Part shown: in pieces, positions 46,690-58,188 of the stretch
Layout of the letters: each line of letters starts with the position of its first letter
How positions within the stretch are numbered: position 1 is the first letter of the stretch
Source of the DNA: Puccinellia tenuiflora
Taxonomy: Eukaryota; Streptophyta; Magnoliopsida; Poales; Poaceae
NCBI GenBank assembly: GCA_012064385.1
Contig: QRDG01000030.1
Location: forward strand, 1,242,125 to 1,306,124
Direction: 5' to 3'
DNA length: 64,000 nt
Notes under the pieces: model-generated
Seen by the model: only the letters and a program-made list of their open reading frames with translations
Database searches by the model: none
What the model was told of the DNA's origin: nothing
Position numbers and translations under genes: made by a program

Positions 46690-47500
46690 TGTTTGGACTT
46701 AGCTTCGCGAGGCGTTTTTGCCTTGGAGAGGGTGTTGGTTCCCTGGCGAGGCGTTTTTGCCTTGGAGGGGGTGTTGGTTCCCTGACGAGGCGTTTTCCTC
46801 CTGAGGTTGCTTGAGGCTTGGAGAGCCTGCTTTCCTGCGTTTGGACAGATAGGCATACCCACAAGCAATACATAGCTAGATAACTTCATGCGTGCTCATA
46901 GGTTCCTTCATGTGTGTCTCGTGAGGAGAACAGGCACCAAGGTCCTTGGTGAGTTGACGTGCACGGGAGCCGGTCCATGAGTTCAGAGCTCCTTGGGAGT
47001 TGACATGCATGAGAGCTGACCCATGAGTTCAGAGCTCGGATTCCTTGGGTTTGAGGCGCTGCTGGGATGCTCCCGAGGCACAGGCACCATGTCCAGCCCC
47101 CGCTCGCGAGATACACAGGAGGGATCATACAAGAAAGGATGAAAAGCAATAACATAAATGCTTACCAAAGCAACAACATATGTTGGCGCGGAGCGCAAAG
47201 GTTCAAAGTGACCTGAAACGGAGGTTCATTACACTGGCGTGGCCAGAAATACAAAATCCGCCATGTCTGGGCATGGGGTTCCACATGGAGTGGCTGAGAC
47301 TCTCACGGCCCGAGGCAATGCATGTAGAGAGAGCTCAGAGAGGGGGCCCCTATGCGGGGGTGGCTTCAAGAGCCTGCGGTCCACCATGGCTGGGCATGGG
47401 GATCCACCTCGCCAAGGCATGGTGCTTGAAGAAGTCACCTTGCCGAGGCGTGGTGGCTTGGGAGTCTTCTCGAACGGCCCGCGGCAACGTATGGTAGAGA
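46690..47500. repeat. Repeat-rich spacer between integrase and antisense ORF of B
   Basis: A 48-bp unit (gcgaggcgtttttgccttgg) occurs about twice at 46700-46790 with a third partial copy. A unit of about 57 bp (gagttgacatgcatgagagc) repeats at 46930-47035. A longer imperfect repeat built on catggctgggcatgggg recurs at 47260-47420. The same relative position in A also holds tandem repeats. Confidence 0.75.
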
Positions 47501-47580
47501 GGGGAGCCCGAAGTTTTTCCTCGTGGAGGATGATGGCGCGAGGCTCTCCCTTGATGCAAAAAATTGCTCGTCGAGGACGA

Positions 47581-49956
47581 TCAGGGGTAGAACTTGCGCA
47601 GGTGCTGGATGTTCCAGGGGTTGGCGACAGGGATGCCGTCCTCCGTCTCGAGCCGTGCGGAGCCAGGCCTGGCGATGTGCACGACTCTGTAGGGTCCTTC
47701 CCACATTGGCGAGAGCTTGTGGAGGCCTGCCCTGGAGAGGATTCTCCTCAGGACAAGGTCTCCTGCTTCGAGAGTGCGCGGGCGGATGTGGTGGCTGTGG
47801 TAGCGACGGAGGTCTTGCTGGTACCTTGCCGCTCTCAGGGCCGCATTGCGGCGGAGCCCCTCGAGCAGCAGCAGGTCATGGTTGCGGAGTTCGTCCTGCT
47901 CAGCCTCCTTGAAGGCCAAGACTCGCGGAGAGCCGTGGGTGATCTCGCTGGGGAGGACGGCTTCAACACCATAGACGAGGGAGAACGGCGTCTCACCAGT
48001 TGGCTTTGTTGGCGTGGTGCGGATGGACCAGAGCACCGAGGGGAGCTCATCGATCCAGTGCTTGCCGCTGGCCTTGAGGCGGTTGAAGCTTCTCGTCTTG
48101 AGGCCCTTGAGCACCTCGGCGTTGGCTCGCTCAGCCTGCCCGTTGCTTCGTGGGTGAGCCACCGAGGCGTAGCAGATTTGGGCGCCGAGGCTGCCGCAGT
48201 AGGACTTGAAAGCGCCGCTGATGAATTGTGAGCCGTTGTCGGTGATGATGCGGTTGGGCACGCCAAAGCGGCAGACCAAGCTCCTGATGAACTTCACAGC
48301 TGATTTCGCCGGGATGGTGCGCACGGGTTCCACCTCAGGCCACTTGGTGAATTTGTCGATGGCGACGTAGAGGTAGCGGTAGCCCCCGAGCGCTCGCGGG
48401 AAGGGTCCCAGGAGGTCCAGCCCCCAGACCGCGAACGGCCAGGAGAGCGGGATGGTTTGGAGTCCTTGCGCGGGATGGTGGATCTGCTTGGCGTGGAATT
48501 GGTAGGCGTCGCAGGATTGGACGATTGCGGCTGCATCTTGAAGCACTGAGGGCCAGTAGAAACCACTCTGGAAGACCTTGCCTACAAGGGTGCGTGAGGA
48601 TGAATGGTGGCCGCACTCTCCGCTGTGGATGTCGTTGATGAGCTGGCGGCCTTCCTCAGCAGGGACGCACCGCAACGCAACCCCATTGGGGCGCTTACGG
48701 TACAGGTCCCCGTCGTGGAGGCAGTAGGACTTGGCCTGGCGAGCAACCCTTTCGGCTTCTGCATCTTCTTCGGGGAGGACTCGATTTTGCAGGTAGTTCT
48801 TGATCTCGTCGATCCAACCAGTGTCTTGGCATACCAAGGTCATCAGCAAGCGATCGCCTGAGGGCAGTCCGTAGTTTGGTGCTCCACTTGATGGGGCTGG
48901 TGGGAGCTCCTCATTGATGCTCATGTTGACAGCTGGTTGCTTGACGGAGGACTTGGCGAGTCTTTCCTCGAACACTCCAGGCTTCTGTGCTTCCCTTCTT
49001 GCTGCTCGCCTGGCGAGTTCATCTGCTTCTTGGTTCTCTCCTCGTGGGATGTGCTTGAGCTCCATGCCCCTGAAGTGTTTCTCGAGTTTGCGTACCTCTT
49101 CAAGGTAGGCCACCATGTAGGTGTCCTTAGTCGTGTAGCTTTTGTTGGAGAAATTGACGAGGAGCTGAGAGTCGCCCTTGATGAGGATGTGCTTGATGCC
49201 GAGGGCAATGGCAGCTCTAAGCCCGGCAAGGAGGACTTCGTATTCAGCAATGTTGTTGGAGACCTTGTCGTTGTCCTTGAAGCACAGCTGGACGGCGTAG
49301 TAGAGCTTGTCGCCTGTCGGTGAGGTGAGGACAGCACCAGCCCCTGCACTCCGGGCCGCGAAGGCGCCGTCGAAGTGCATGGTCCAGTGGCTGGGCTCCG
49401 TCCCTCCTAAGGCCGCGGCTTCCTCCTCTTGAGGCTCTTCTTCACGCATGTCCGTCCATTCGGCCATGAAATCGGCCAGCGCCCTGCCCTTGATGACCCT
49501 GGTGGTGTCAAACTCCAGCTCGAAGGGTTGTAGCTCGATGCCCCAGCTTGCGACGCGATCTATTGCGTTTGGGTTGCGCAGGACTTGCTCCAGGGGGTAT
49601 GAGGTAACCACCTTGATGGGGTGACCCTGGAAGTAGGAGCGAGAAGAGGAGCTTTTGCTACATGGGGTAGCGCTCACGAGCGTCCCGTAGCACTGTGCTG
49701 ACGAAGTATACGGGATGCTCGACGAGGGTAGTCGTTGGCGTGGCAGCGGTTGGCTCCTCTCGAGGCTCGGTGGAGTCCTTGTCGAGGTTTTCTTGAGGCC
49801 CCACTTGTAGGGGCTCGGCGTGAAGCTGGAGGCTTGACGAGGCTGCTTCCTCGGCGAGGAGTTCTGGGCTTGGCGAGGCAGGGCTCTGCTTGGCGAGGAC
49901 TGGCTCTTCCCTTTCAGCCACCAAGACCGCGCTTGCCGTCTGAGGAGTGGCTGCAA
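47581..49956 (-). pseudogene. RNase H and integrase of element B
   Basis: A long open frame. Its coding part begins near 49650, where the RT frame shifts in; the first about 100 codons are out-of-frame RT tail. RNase H: MHFDGAFAARSAGAGAVL, NNIAEYEVLLAGLRAA, IKGDSQLLV, ENQEADELARRAARRE. Integrase: HSGECGHHSSSRTLVGKVFQ with CDAYQFHAK completing the finger, core WGLDLLGP, TDNGSQF and HPRSNGQAERAN, then a C-terminal region ending NPWNIQHLRKFYP. The DDE residues and the finger are intact, so this is the best preserved part of either element. It cannot be made as part of a full polyprotein because upstream frames are broken. Confidence 0.92.
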
Positions 49957-50983
49957 GATACAGCTTCAGAGGCTCGCGAGGGCGTGGGGCAACCATGATG
50001 GGTGGGCTCGCCAGGTATTTCTTTAGGTCCTCAAAGGCCCTTGCTGCTTCAGGGGTCCACTTGAAGGGACCGGACCTCTTCATGATCTTGAAAAATGGCA
50101 GCGCCCTCTCGCCGAACTTGGAGACGAAACGGCCAAGGCTGGCCATACATCCCGCTAAGCGCTGCATGTCCTTGAGGCGACGAGGAGGCTGCATCTCTTC
50201 TATGGCTCTGATCTTGTCGGGGTTTGCCTCGATGCCGCGATGCGACACCAGGAACCCGAGGAGTTTGCCTGAAGGGACCCCGAAGACGCACTTGGCGGGG
50301 TTCAGCTTGATGTTTACCTTACGCAGGTTGGCAAAGGTCTCCTCGAGGTCCTTGATGAGCGTGTCCTCTTCGCGGGTCTTGACCACAATGTCGTCGACGT
50401 AGGCCTCTGCATTCCTCCCCATTTAAGCCCCCAAGGCGATCCTCATGAGGCGCTGGAAAGTGGCGCTGGTGTTTTTCAGGCCGAAGGGCATGCAGACGTA
50501 GCAAAACACACCACAAGGGGTGAGAAACGCTGTCTTTTCCTCATCCTCCTTCGCCATCTTGATCTGGTGGTAGCCTGAGAAGGCATCCAGAAAACAGTGG
50601 AGTGCGCAGCCGGCGGTGGAGTCCACGATCTGGTCAATCCTCGGGAGGGGATAGGGGTCCTTGGGGCAGGCCTTGTTGAGGTCGGTGAAGTCGATGCAGA
50701 GGTGGCTTCCTCCGGTGTGCTTGGGGACGACCACACCGTTGGCGAGCCAAGTGGGATGGACAACTTCCTTGATGATGCTGGCTTTCTTCAACTTTTCAAC
50801 TTCCTTGACGATGAAATCTTGCTTCTCTGGCGCCTGGCGCCGCGCCTTTTGCTTCACGGGGCGTGCGTTTGGACACACGGCTAAGTGGTGCCCGATCACC
50901 TCCCTCGGTACTCCAAACATATCTGACGGTGTCCATGCGAACATGTCAGAGTTTGCCCTGAGGAAGGCGACGAGCGCGCTTTC
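49658..50983 (-). pseudogene. Reverse transcriptase of element B
   Basis: Two in-frame pieces (50423-50944 and 49658-50422) separated by TAA at 50423-50425. Motifs: NGVVVPKHTGGSHLCIDFTD, FLDAFSGYHQIKMA, CMPFGLKNTSATFQRLMR, then YVDDIVVKTREEDTLIKDLE with the YVDD catalytic box. The connection part includes RLAGCMASLGRFVSKFGERA. A linker rich in Pro/Glu/Ser (49740-49930) precedes VYFVSTVLRDARERYPM, where a frameshift moves the reading to the RNase H frame. Confidence 0.92.
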
Positions 50984-51910
50984 CTATTTGGGAGGCAAGT
51001 TGGCGCCGATGGTGACGCTGGCCCCCGAGCCGTTTGCCTGAAGAGGCACTTGCTTCGTCGCGGCCTTCTCCTGAGAGAACAGCTGCTTCTTTTTCGCGGG
51101 GGGCCTCAGGAGGGGCTCCTCATCCTCGTCAGCGGGTGACGCCACCGCAGCAGCCTTGTAGGCCGCTTGCGCAGCGTACAGGGCGTCTGAGACCATGCCG
51201 CGGATGACAATGGTGCCACCCGACCCAGGGAGCTTGACGAGGTTGTAGGCGTGGTGGGTCACCGCCATGAACTTGGCGAGGGCGGGGTAGCCGAGAATGG
51301 CGTTGTAGGGCAGGCCAATGTGTGCGACGTTGAAGTCGATCAGCTCGGTGCGGTAGTTGGCCTGCGTGCCGAAAGTGACCGCGAGCCTCACCTGCCCCAA
51401 AGGGGTGGTGAGACCCTCTGTCACCCCCGAGAAGGGCCTGGTGGGCATAAGCCGCTCGTAGGGCACCTGCAGCTTCTCGAATGTCTCGACAGAGATGACG
51501 TTGAGGCCTGCACCCCCATCGATGAGCGTCTTAGAGACTGTAATGTTGTTGATGGTGGGAGTGCAGACCAGCGGGATGGTGCCAACAGTCGAAATGGACT
51601 TGGGGTGGTCGCTGGAGTCAAAAGTGATGGGGTACTGGGACCACTTGAGGGGCCTGGAGGCCTCAACCCCGGGAAGGGCTGCCGCGACCTCGCGAGCGAG
51701 TTGCTTGAAGTGGCGGTTGGAGCTGGGGGCCTGAGCCCCGCCGAGGATGCAAGCGGCCCCGCGAGGCACCTGGTAGCCCTCAGGAGTCTCGGCAGGGAGG
51801 TTGTCGTTCACGGGTTGGGCGGCGTTGGCCTGAGGGTTCTGCTGGTAGTTGTCGTCATAGTTGTTGTTCCAGCGTCGCCCCCCAAGGCCGCCGCGGCCGC
51901 CGCGACCTCG
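50984..51910 (-). pseudogene. Aspartic protease of element B
   Basis: Same frame as gag and RT. The retropepsin motif is TLIDGGAGLNVISVETFEKL, the DGG variant of the usual D-S/T-G triad common in these plant elements, with a later ILGYPALAKFMAV. It begins after TAG 51911-51913 in a Gly/Arg-rich stretch and ends at TAG 50984-50986 just before RT. Confidence 0.88.
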
Positions 51911-53403
51911 CTACCGCTCGTTGGCCTCGCGAGCCTCGCGAAGCCTCTTGAGGTCGTAGCAGTCCTCGGTGGTGTGGGAGTGCCTGTTGTGGTAGATGCA
52001 GAAGGGGCGGTCATCTTTCTTCTCGGGGTCCGCGGCTGGAGCGGCAGCGCGAGGCTGCTTGGCGTCAGGCTCAGCCGCGAGGACCGTAGTGGTCTTGCGC
52101 TTCTCGGTAGATTTCTTCTTCTTGGATCCCTCGGCGGAGTCCCCTGGCTCGCTCTTGACGAACAAGCGGCCCTCCTCAGCCTTGGCGCACTTGTCCGCCA
52201 AGTCGAAGAGCTTGACGACGGTGGTGATGTTGTCGTGGATGCCAAGCTTCTCGAGCATCCGCACATCCGTGACCCCAACCTGGAAGGCCGAAATGACCTG
52301 CGCGTCGGTGGCGTTGGGGATCTTGTTGCGCACCTGGCTGAAGCGCTGGATGTACTTGCGGAGGGTCTCGCCAGGCTTCTGGCGCACGGCGCGGAGGTCG
52401 TTGTACGTGAGGCCGCGCTCGTACGTGCCCTTGAAGTTGGCGACGAAGCACCGGCAGAGGTCCTCCCAGGTGTTGATGGACTCGGCGGGGAGGTTCGTGA
52501 GCCACGAGGACGCGGAGTCCTTGAGGGCCATGGGGAACCAGTTTGCCATGACTTTGTCGTCGCCCCCTGCGGCCTGGATGGCCCAAGTGTAGAGCTGCAG
52601 GAACTCCAGGGGGTTGTTCTTGCCGTCATAGCACGGAGGAAGATCCGGCCTGAACTTGACCGGCCAGACGACGCGACAGAGGCTGCGAGTGAACGCGGCC
52701 GTCGTGCCGTAAGTGACCACGCCGTTGGCGAGGGTGGCGCGGAGGTGGTGCCCCGCGGTGGCGACGTCCTGGACGGCGCGGTTGTGGCGATTCTGCCCGC
52801 GCTCGATGCTCACGTGTGCGTCCTCCGGGGCTCGCTGCACGATTTGGCAGTCATGTGGCGACGACGCATGCGACGCAGCACGGTTGTCGCGAGGAGGAGC
52901 CCCGGCTGGAGCAGGTTGCGGTGGAACTAGTGGAGCTAGAGCAGGCGCGGGATGACGAGGAGGTGCATGTGGCGCACCGTGCGCCACGTCCCCTGCGCAT
53001 GCAGAGAGAACCAGCGAACGAGACGGTGCGGGAGCGGCGACGCGAGCGGCGCCGACGAGCTCGGAGAGGGGTTGAGCTAGGCTTCCTGGGCCTCCGGCGT
53101 GGGACGGTACTGCAGCAGCTCCTGCGCCATGAGGAGCGCAGTTGCCGGGCTGGGCGCAGGGCGGCCCAGCGAGGAGGCAGCACGGTCCCGCGACGGGTGC
53201 AGGGAAGAAGCCTCCTCTTCGCCGAGGTCGTCCTCGGCGTGGTCGTTGTCGTCGTCCTCCGGGTGCTCGACGCGGGGCTCGGGGTCGACGTGGCGCTCCG
53301 GAGCAGCACTTCCGTGCGGGCGGCCGCGCGGGTTGCCAGCAGGAGCGGTGGAGGCGCTAGCCGTCCGGCGAGCGAGAAGTTCGGTGCGAGAGATGCCGGC
53401 CAT
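51911..53403 (-). pseudogene. Gag of element B
   Basis: Starts MAGISRTELLARRTAS at 53403, 51 bp inside the 5' LTR edge. The frame stops at 53077-53079 and the main part resumes in another frame (51911-52987). That part has the retrotransposon gag domain FYDG-like PPCYDGKNNPLEFLQLYTWA, then ASSWLTNLPAESINTWEDLC, FKGTYERGLTYNDLRAVRQ and GETLRKYIQRFSQVRN, and a zinc-knuckle-like CIYHNRHSHTTEDC. It forms the particle that packages element RNA. One frameshift and one TAG. Confidence 0.9.
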
Positions 53404-53436
53404 GGCTGTGTCGAGGTTGAAGATGCGCCTCAGCCC

Positions 53437-53454
53437 CCTACCTGGCGCGCCAAA
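53437..53454 (-). promoter_or_regulatory. Primer-binding site of element B
   Basis: On the minus strand tttggcgcgccaggtagg directly follows the 5' LTR, the usual place and form (TGGCGCGCCAGGTAGG) for many plant gypsy elements. Confidence 0.85.
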
Positions 53455-54494
53455 TGTTGGAGAACTGTCCCAGGAACTGGGTGTGTCTCACAAGGATCGA
53501 GTAAGGGGCTGAACACGGAATCAAACAACCCTCAACGTGCCTCGGCGACGGTGCTCGTCGAGCTCGCTGTGGGACAGCACTGCAGAGATGAACGCACGGT
53601 ATTACCTAGGTTCAGGGCCCTCTAGGTGAGGTAAAACCCCTACGTCCTGCTTCTGGTGTATTGCTGCTTGGAGAGGTTTTTGTATAGAGCGAGCTTGGCG
53701 AGCTCAAGGTGGCTACAATGGCTAACCCTAGAACTCAGAACTCCCAACCAAGCGTCGAACAAAGACTCAACCGGAGAAGAACCCTTTGCCCGAACATGCT
53801 CCCCCTCCTTTTATAGGTGTCTCGAACCTCTTCCCCCAAATATCTTGGCGGCAAGGGTTACCACATGGCGACGAAGGAGGAGGACAGGTGCACAATAAAG
53901 ATGGAGTCCATGGACGCGGTCCATGGCAGGGGCGGTGTCAGAAAAGCTGGAAAAGCCACCGTCCAACCAGGACGGTGGGCTGGCGCCGCTGAGGTGGGAT
54001 AGGTCCCACGGTGATGTCGCCCTTGGAGCGTAGCTACAGACGGTTCCCTTATCACCAAAGTGGCAATCCTTGGGGCTCCTTTGCTTGGTGCAGCTTTGTT
54101 GACTCCTTTATACATAAGAACGACAACTGTGGCGCTGCCGTCACCGCGCGCTGGCGCGGTCGTCACTCTGCAGAGGGTGCAGAGCCCATGTGCGCTCTGC
54201 CGCGGAGGCAGAGCTAGCTTCGAGAGGAAGGAACCCTCGCGAGGCCGAAGGCCTCGCCGGGCCCTTCGGCTTGGTCCTTAGTAGAATTTGCAGGTAGCAT
54301 CCGAGATACCCTCTCGAGGAGAGGTGGTCCCTTGCCGAGGGAAACCCTCGGTGAGGAGGAGAGGTCCCTCGCGAGGAAAAACCCTCGCGAGGCTCGCCAG
54401 GCTTGGAGAGCCTGGTCCATAGCGAAATCATCTGAAGAATGTTGTGGGCCCTGGCAGGCCGGCCCGTGGTACCCTGGTTTCCATTGTGCCGACA
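53455..54494 (-). repeat. 5' LTR of element B
   Basis: Pairs with 41384-42411. The minus-strand TATA box (ctataaaa) lies at 53808-53817. The right edge is followed by target duplication gcact (54495-54499). Confidence 0.95.
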
Positions 54495-54499
54495 GCACT

Positions 54500-55358
54500 C
54501 GTCAGACCGCTCGAAGGCTCCGTTGATGGTGATGGTCCCATAAGGTCCTGGCATCTTGAGCTTGAGGTAGGCGTAATGTGGTACTGCCATAAATTTGGCA
54601 TAAGCTGGTCGTCTGAGGATGACATGGTACTGCGACTTCTAGTCCACCACCTCGAACTCTATTTTCTCCTTCCTGAAGTTCTTTGGCTCGCCGAAGATGA
54701 CGTCGAGCGTTATCGTGCCCAGGGGGTACACCGTCCGCCCTGCTATGATTTTGTGGAAGGTGTTGACCGACGGCGCGAGGTTGGTTGTTAATATGTTCAT
54801 CCCGCGCAACGTGTCGGCGAACATGATGTTGATGCCGCTGCCGCCATCCATGAAGACGCGGCTCATCGCGAAGCCGCCGATCTGGGCATCGAGGACGAGG
54901 GCTGCGTGCCCTGGCCGTGGCACCTGCGGGGGGTGATCGTCGCGAGAGTTAACGATGCTCTCGTGAGACCACCTTAGATATTCCGGCAGCGCCGGTGGTG
55001 ACTTGACGGCGAGGTGCACCTGCCTCGTTATAAGCTTCTGGTCCCGGTTGGAAGGGCATCCCTTTTGTATCATGAACATGCACCCGACGGGTTTCAGGTA
55101 GGAATCTTCACCTTCTTGAGGTTCCTCGATGCGTGGTTGGCGCTGAATAGCTCCCGTCATTTGTCCTGGTGGGGGCAGGGCTGGGGCGGATGGTGCTCCG
55201 ATGGCTGGTGCACCTGGTATGATTTGCGCCTGCTGCTGGAGGAGGCGTGTATACTGCACATGCAGTTCTTGAAAACCCTCGCAATCCTTCATGAGATGAG
55301 AGGACGTTAGGTTGCCATGCTCGTCCCTGAACATGTGAAACCTGCAGGCTCCTTGCAA
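54500..55358 (-). pseudogene. Protease of element A
   Basis: Frame 54639-55358 includes LMKDCEGFQELHVQYTRLLQ (end of gag/linker), then the aspartic protease with MDGGSGINIMFADTLRGMNI, another DGG-type active site, and GEPKNFRKEKIEFEVVD. A stop follows near 54640. The remaining protease sequence (AKFMAVPHYAYLKLKMPG, minus strand) continues to the B insertion at 54499. Confidence 0.85.
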
Positions 55359-57707
55359 GGTAGGGGGAGGGCATGGGACTCGCCCGTTGCGAGACCGGCG
55401 TGGTCGCCACTCATGCTTGATGTTTTTGTTGTCCTTATAACCGGTTGTTCGGCTGCCGCTTTCATAACGACTGTTGTCACGGTTTCTTTACTCGCGGCTA
55501 TCGGGAAAACCCGCCGCCACGAGTTCTGCACCTTCATTGTCATCATATGCTCGCGACTTCCGCTTGCGGCGGCGATCGCTGCTGCGGTGACTCCAGTGGC
55601 CTTGGTCGCCGTTCTCCGCGGGTGTGCCACCGCGCTCGTTGCGTATGGAGTCTTCTCCGTCTGCCCACTCATTAGCAATTTGCATGAGGTGAGCGATAGT
55701 CTTCGGCTTTACTCTTCCGAGCGCCTCCTTCAGCTCGAGTCGATAGACGCCTCGGGTAAACGCGTATATCGCGTTGTCGTCTAAGATCCTCTCTGCCGAG
55801 TTACGGAGGAGGGTCCACCGCTGGATGTACTCGCGTAGCGTCTCGTCTGATCACTGCTTGCAAGCTCGAAGTTCTTCGAACGAGGCGGGTCGTTTTCATG
55901 TTCCGGCGAAGTTGCGAAAGAAGTCTTCGCCGAAATCTTCCCAGCAAGTATATGCTCCCCGCGGCAAGCTTTTAAGCCAGGCTCGGGCGGACCCTGAGAG
56001 CATGAGTTGAATGTACTGCATGGCCGTGGAAGTAGAACCTCTCTGGCAAGTTACTGCCGTGAGGTAGTCCTCCAACCAAGCGGAGGGTTCTTGCAGACCA
56101 TCATACTTTGGAGTCTCAGATGTTAATGTGAAACCCTTTGGCATCCTTGCCTCTCGGATACGGCGACTGAAGCATAGTGCTCCGCAAGTTTCGAAATCCT
56201 CTTCGGAGTCTGGATCATCGCTGCTCGTGTCACGTGCGGCCCGTCTCGAGCGGTTCTTATTGACCTTGCTCTGCGTGATGATGTTGCGTGCGTCTTCACC
56301 TTCCGCGAGGTGATATCGGTCTCTCGTCCGCGAGTTGCGCAATGCCTTCGATCGCGGGTGGCGCGGTTTTCTCGGTCATGAGCGGCACGCTCGTTGTTTA
56401 CACATGTGATGCGATCCTCCTGATCGCGAGTAGCGCGGTCGCCTCGCTCGCGGGTCCGCGGTTCATGCCGTGGGCTTTGTTGGCGCCGTGGAGGCGCGTT
56501 GTTAGCAGCCGCTGCACCTATGGTTGATTGTGGTGGTTCTTCTGGTATCAACTCCGCACCCGCCATGCTGACGAATTTTATTTGTTGGCGGTGCAAAGCC
56601 GCCCTAGGATCGTTCTCCGGAGGTTGTGTCGCTTGCAGGTACGTAGCCACCGACATGAGAGCGCCGGTAGCTGTTTTGGGAATTGGTATTCCTCCGTCAT
56701 CCAGAGACATGAAGGAGTCCTCCAGGTTGCGAGTGACGGTGGTCCTTGCCCCTCCGGCATACGCAGATAGCGAGGCCGGTCGCGAGAGGGTTGAGATCGC
56801 CCTGATGATTGGACGGATAAATCCGCCCGTCGCGCGCTTGACAGGCTGGCTTGCCTTCTTCTTTCCGCAAGGACTCTCTCCTGCTCCTTCAGCTTGATTC
56901 TTAATTGCCATAGCAGGTACTGGTAGCATTGCAGATCTTCAGCCGTGGCATCCTCCGCCGGAGCACCATCCGCTACGGCCTTTATTTCCTTTTCACCCAT
57001 AGCTTGGGTGATATGGAGCTGAGTTCGTCCGTTCTGCAGAGTTACTGTGAACGGGTATGTGCGTGGCTCGGGTGGAGCGCTTGGTGATGCTGCCGTTATG
57101 ATAGCCGTTCCCGCGGCTGGTCCTGCGGCTGGTCCCGCGGGTGCTGTCATGTACACTTGCATGGGGAGGATGCGCGGAACTTCCTCCAGGTCCGAGTCGT
57201 CTCCGAAGACAGACTCAAAGTTTACTTGATTTCTGCCGGCGAAGTCCGAAGGGCTCGATGGCGGAGTCGATGAAGTATAGGGCACGACTGCCCATTCAGT
57301 CGTGCGCGTGAAAGTGGTGGTTGGCGATGAAGATCGTGTTGTCCCAGTCGAGAACGACGCGATCTCCTTGAGCGAATTGCCTAAGAACTCGTCGTCGGAG
57401 GACACGGCGAAGGCCAATGCAGTCGATGACGGGGCGGACTCTACCGCGGTAGTCGATGAAGTAGCGGGTGCTGTTGCCGCAGGGTGCGGTGCGTCCGTGA
57501 GGCGGAGAGTGCCCCACTTGTTAACGAAGAAGCGTAGTTCGCCGAAGCTTACATCCACGCCTGCGTGTAGATCCGCGAAGGCCGGTCGCGTGACCGGCGA
57601 GTGCGGGCTGAATCCCAGAGAGTCGAAAAAGATCGGTGATTGCAGATCCGGCGAGTCACCGGTTGTCGATGATGAAGCCGCCGAATCCGTAGATCCAACA
57701 CCAGTCT
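55359..57707 (-). pseudogene. Gag of element A
   Basis: The N-terminal region (from 57707 to about 56580) is Ser/Thr/Pro/Ala-rich with PRTYPFTVTLQNGRTQLHIT. A frameshift leads to an Arg-rich charged stretch (56123-56929). The conserved gag core at 55896-56342 has MPKGFTLTSETPKYDGLQEP, AWLEDYLTAV and GSARAWLKSLPRGAYTCWED. Further pieces lie at 55307-55685. No single frame spans gag, and at least three frameshifts are present. A frame at 57822 reads into this from the LTR but is not a likely start. Confidence 0.85.
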
Positions 57708-57726
57708 TTCCCACAGACGGCGCCAA
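57708..57726 (-). promoter_or_regulatory. Primer-binding site of element A
   Basis: On the minus strand ttggcgccgtctgtgggaa immediately follows the 5' LTR end, a common plant gypsy primer site. Confidence 0.88.
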
Positions 57727-57727
57727 T

Positions 57728-58188
57728 TGATGTGGGGTTACCACGCCAAATCCCTCGGAGGTCATCCTTGGGTTTAGAGAAGAGGAGAAGATGGTGGTGT
57801 TGGTGAATCCGTCGGCTGACAAGCAAGGTTTACCCAGGTTCAGGCCCCCGAAGGTAAAAGCCCTACGTCCTGCTTATCTGGTATTGATTGACGAGATTAC
57901 AGTAGAGCTACAATGGCGAAATCGTTAGATGCGATCTCGCTAGGGTTTCGGTGGCTGGTTTCAACGTGCCCCTAGCCGGTAGCCCTCCCAGCCCTTAAAT
58001 AGTAGGGTTGGGTCTCGGGAATCCTCTACCGACTAGGGTTACAGCTCATAACCGACCTTGGTTCTGTCTAGTCTTGGGCTTGTTTCCTTCGGTATGGGCC
58101 TTCCTTTCGGCCTTGTCCCGCAGGCCATGATGATGTTTGAACACCAGGTATCCAAACCGTGGGGCACCCGAAGGGTACACCCACATCA
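57728..58188 (-). repeat. 5' LTR of element A
   Basis: Pairs with 28736-29196. Begins TGATGTGG and ends ACATCA on the plus strand. Followed by target duplication cctcg (58189-58193). Confidence 0.95.

Larger units (their letters stand above)
41384..54494 (-). mobile_element. Element B: Tat-lineage-like gypsy retrotransposon nested in element A
   Basis: LTRs at 41384-42411 and 53455-54494 begin TGTCGG or TGTTGG and end CCGACA. The perfect 5-bp target duplication is gcact (41379-41383 and 54495-54499). It splits A between protease and RT. Same orientation as A. Minus-strand order: 5' LTR, primer site, gag, protease, RT, RNase H, integrase, repeats, a plus-strand antisense ORF, polypurine tract, 3' LTR. 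Length 13.1 kb. It shares the plan of A, but the LTRs are unrelated and the proteins clearly diverged, so it is a different family. Confidence 0.96.
28736..58188 (-). mobile_element. Element A: Tat-lineage-like gypsy retrotransposon inserted in the B3-like gene
   Basis: Paired 461-bp LTRs lie at 28736-29196 and 57728-58188, both beginning TG and ending CA. The perfect 5-bp target duplication is cctcg (28731-28735 and 58189-58193). Order on the minus strand: 5' LTR, primer site, gag, protease, [element B], RT, RNase H, integrase, tandem repeats, then an antisense ORF on the plus strand broken by insert C, polypurine tract, 3' LTR. Without B and C it is about 12.5 kb. An archaeal-type RNase H domain after RT and an antisense ORF after integrase point to the Tat branch. 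Stops and frameshifts in every domain make it non-autonomous now. Confidence 0.95.

Noticed and set aside
51251..52930. Plus-strand open frame of 559 codons across gag/protease of B
   Set aside because: It is the shadow of the conserved gag and protease on the minus strand, with biased valine/glycine-rich composition.
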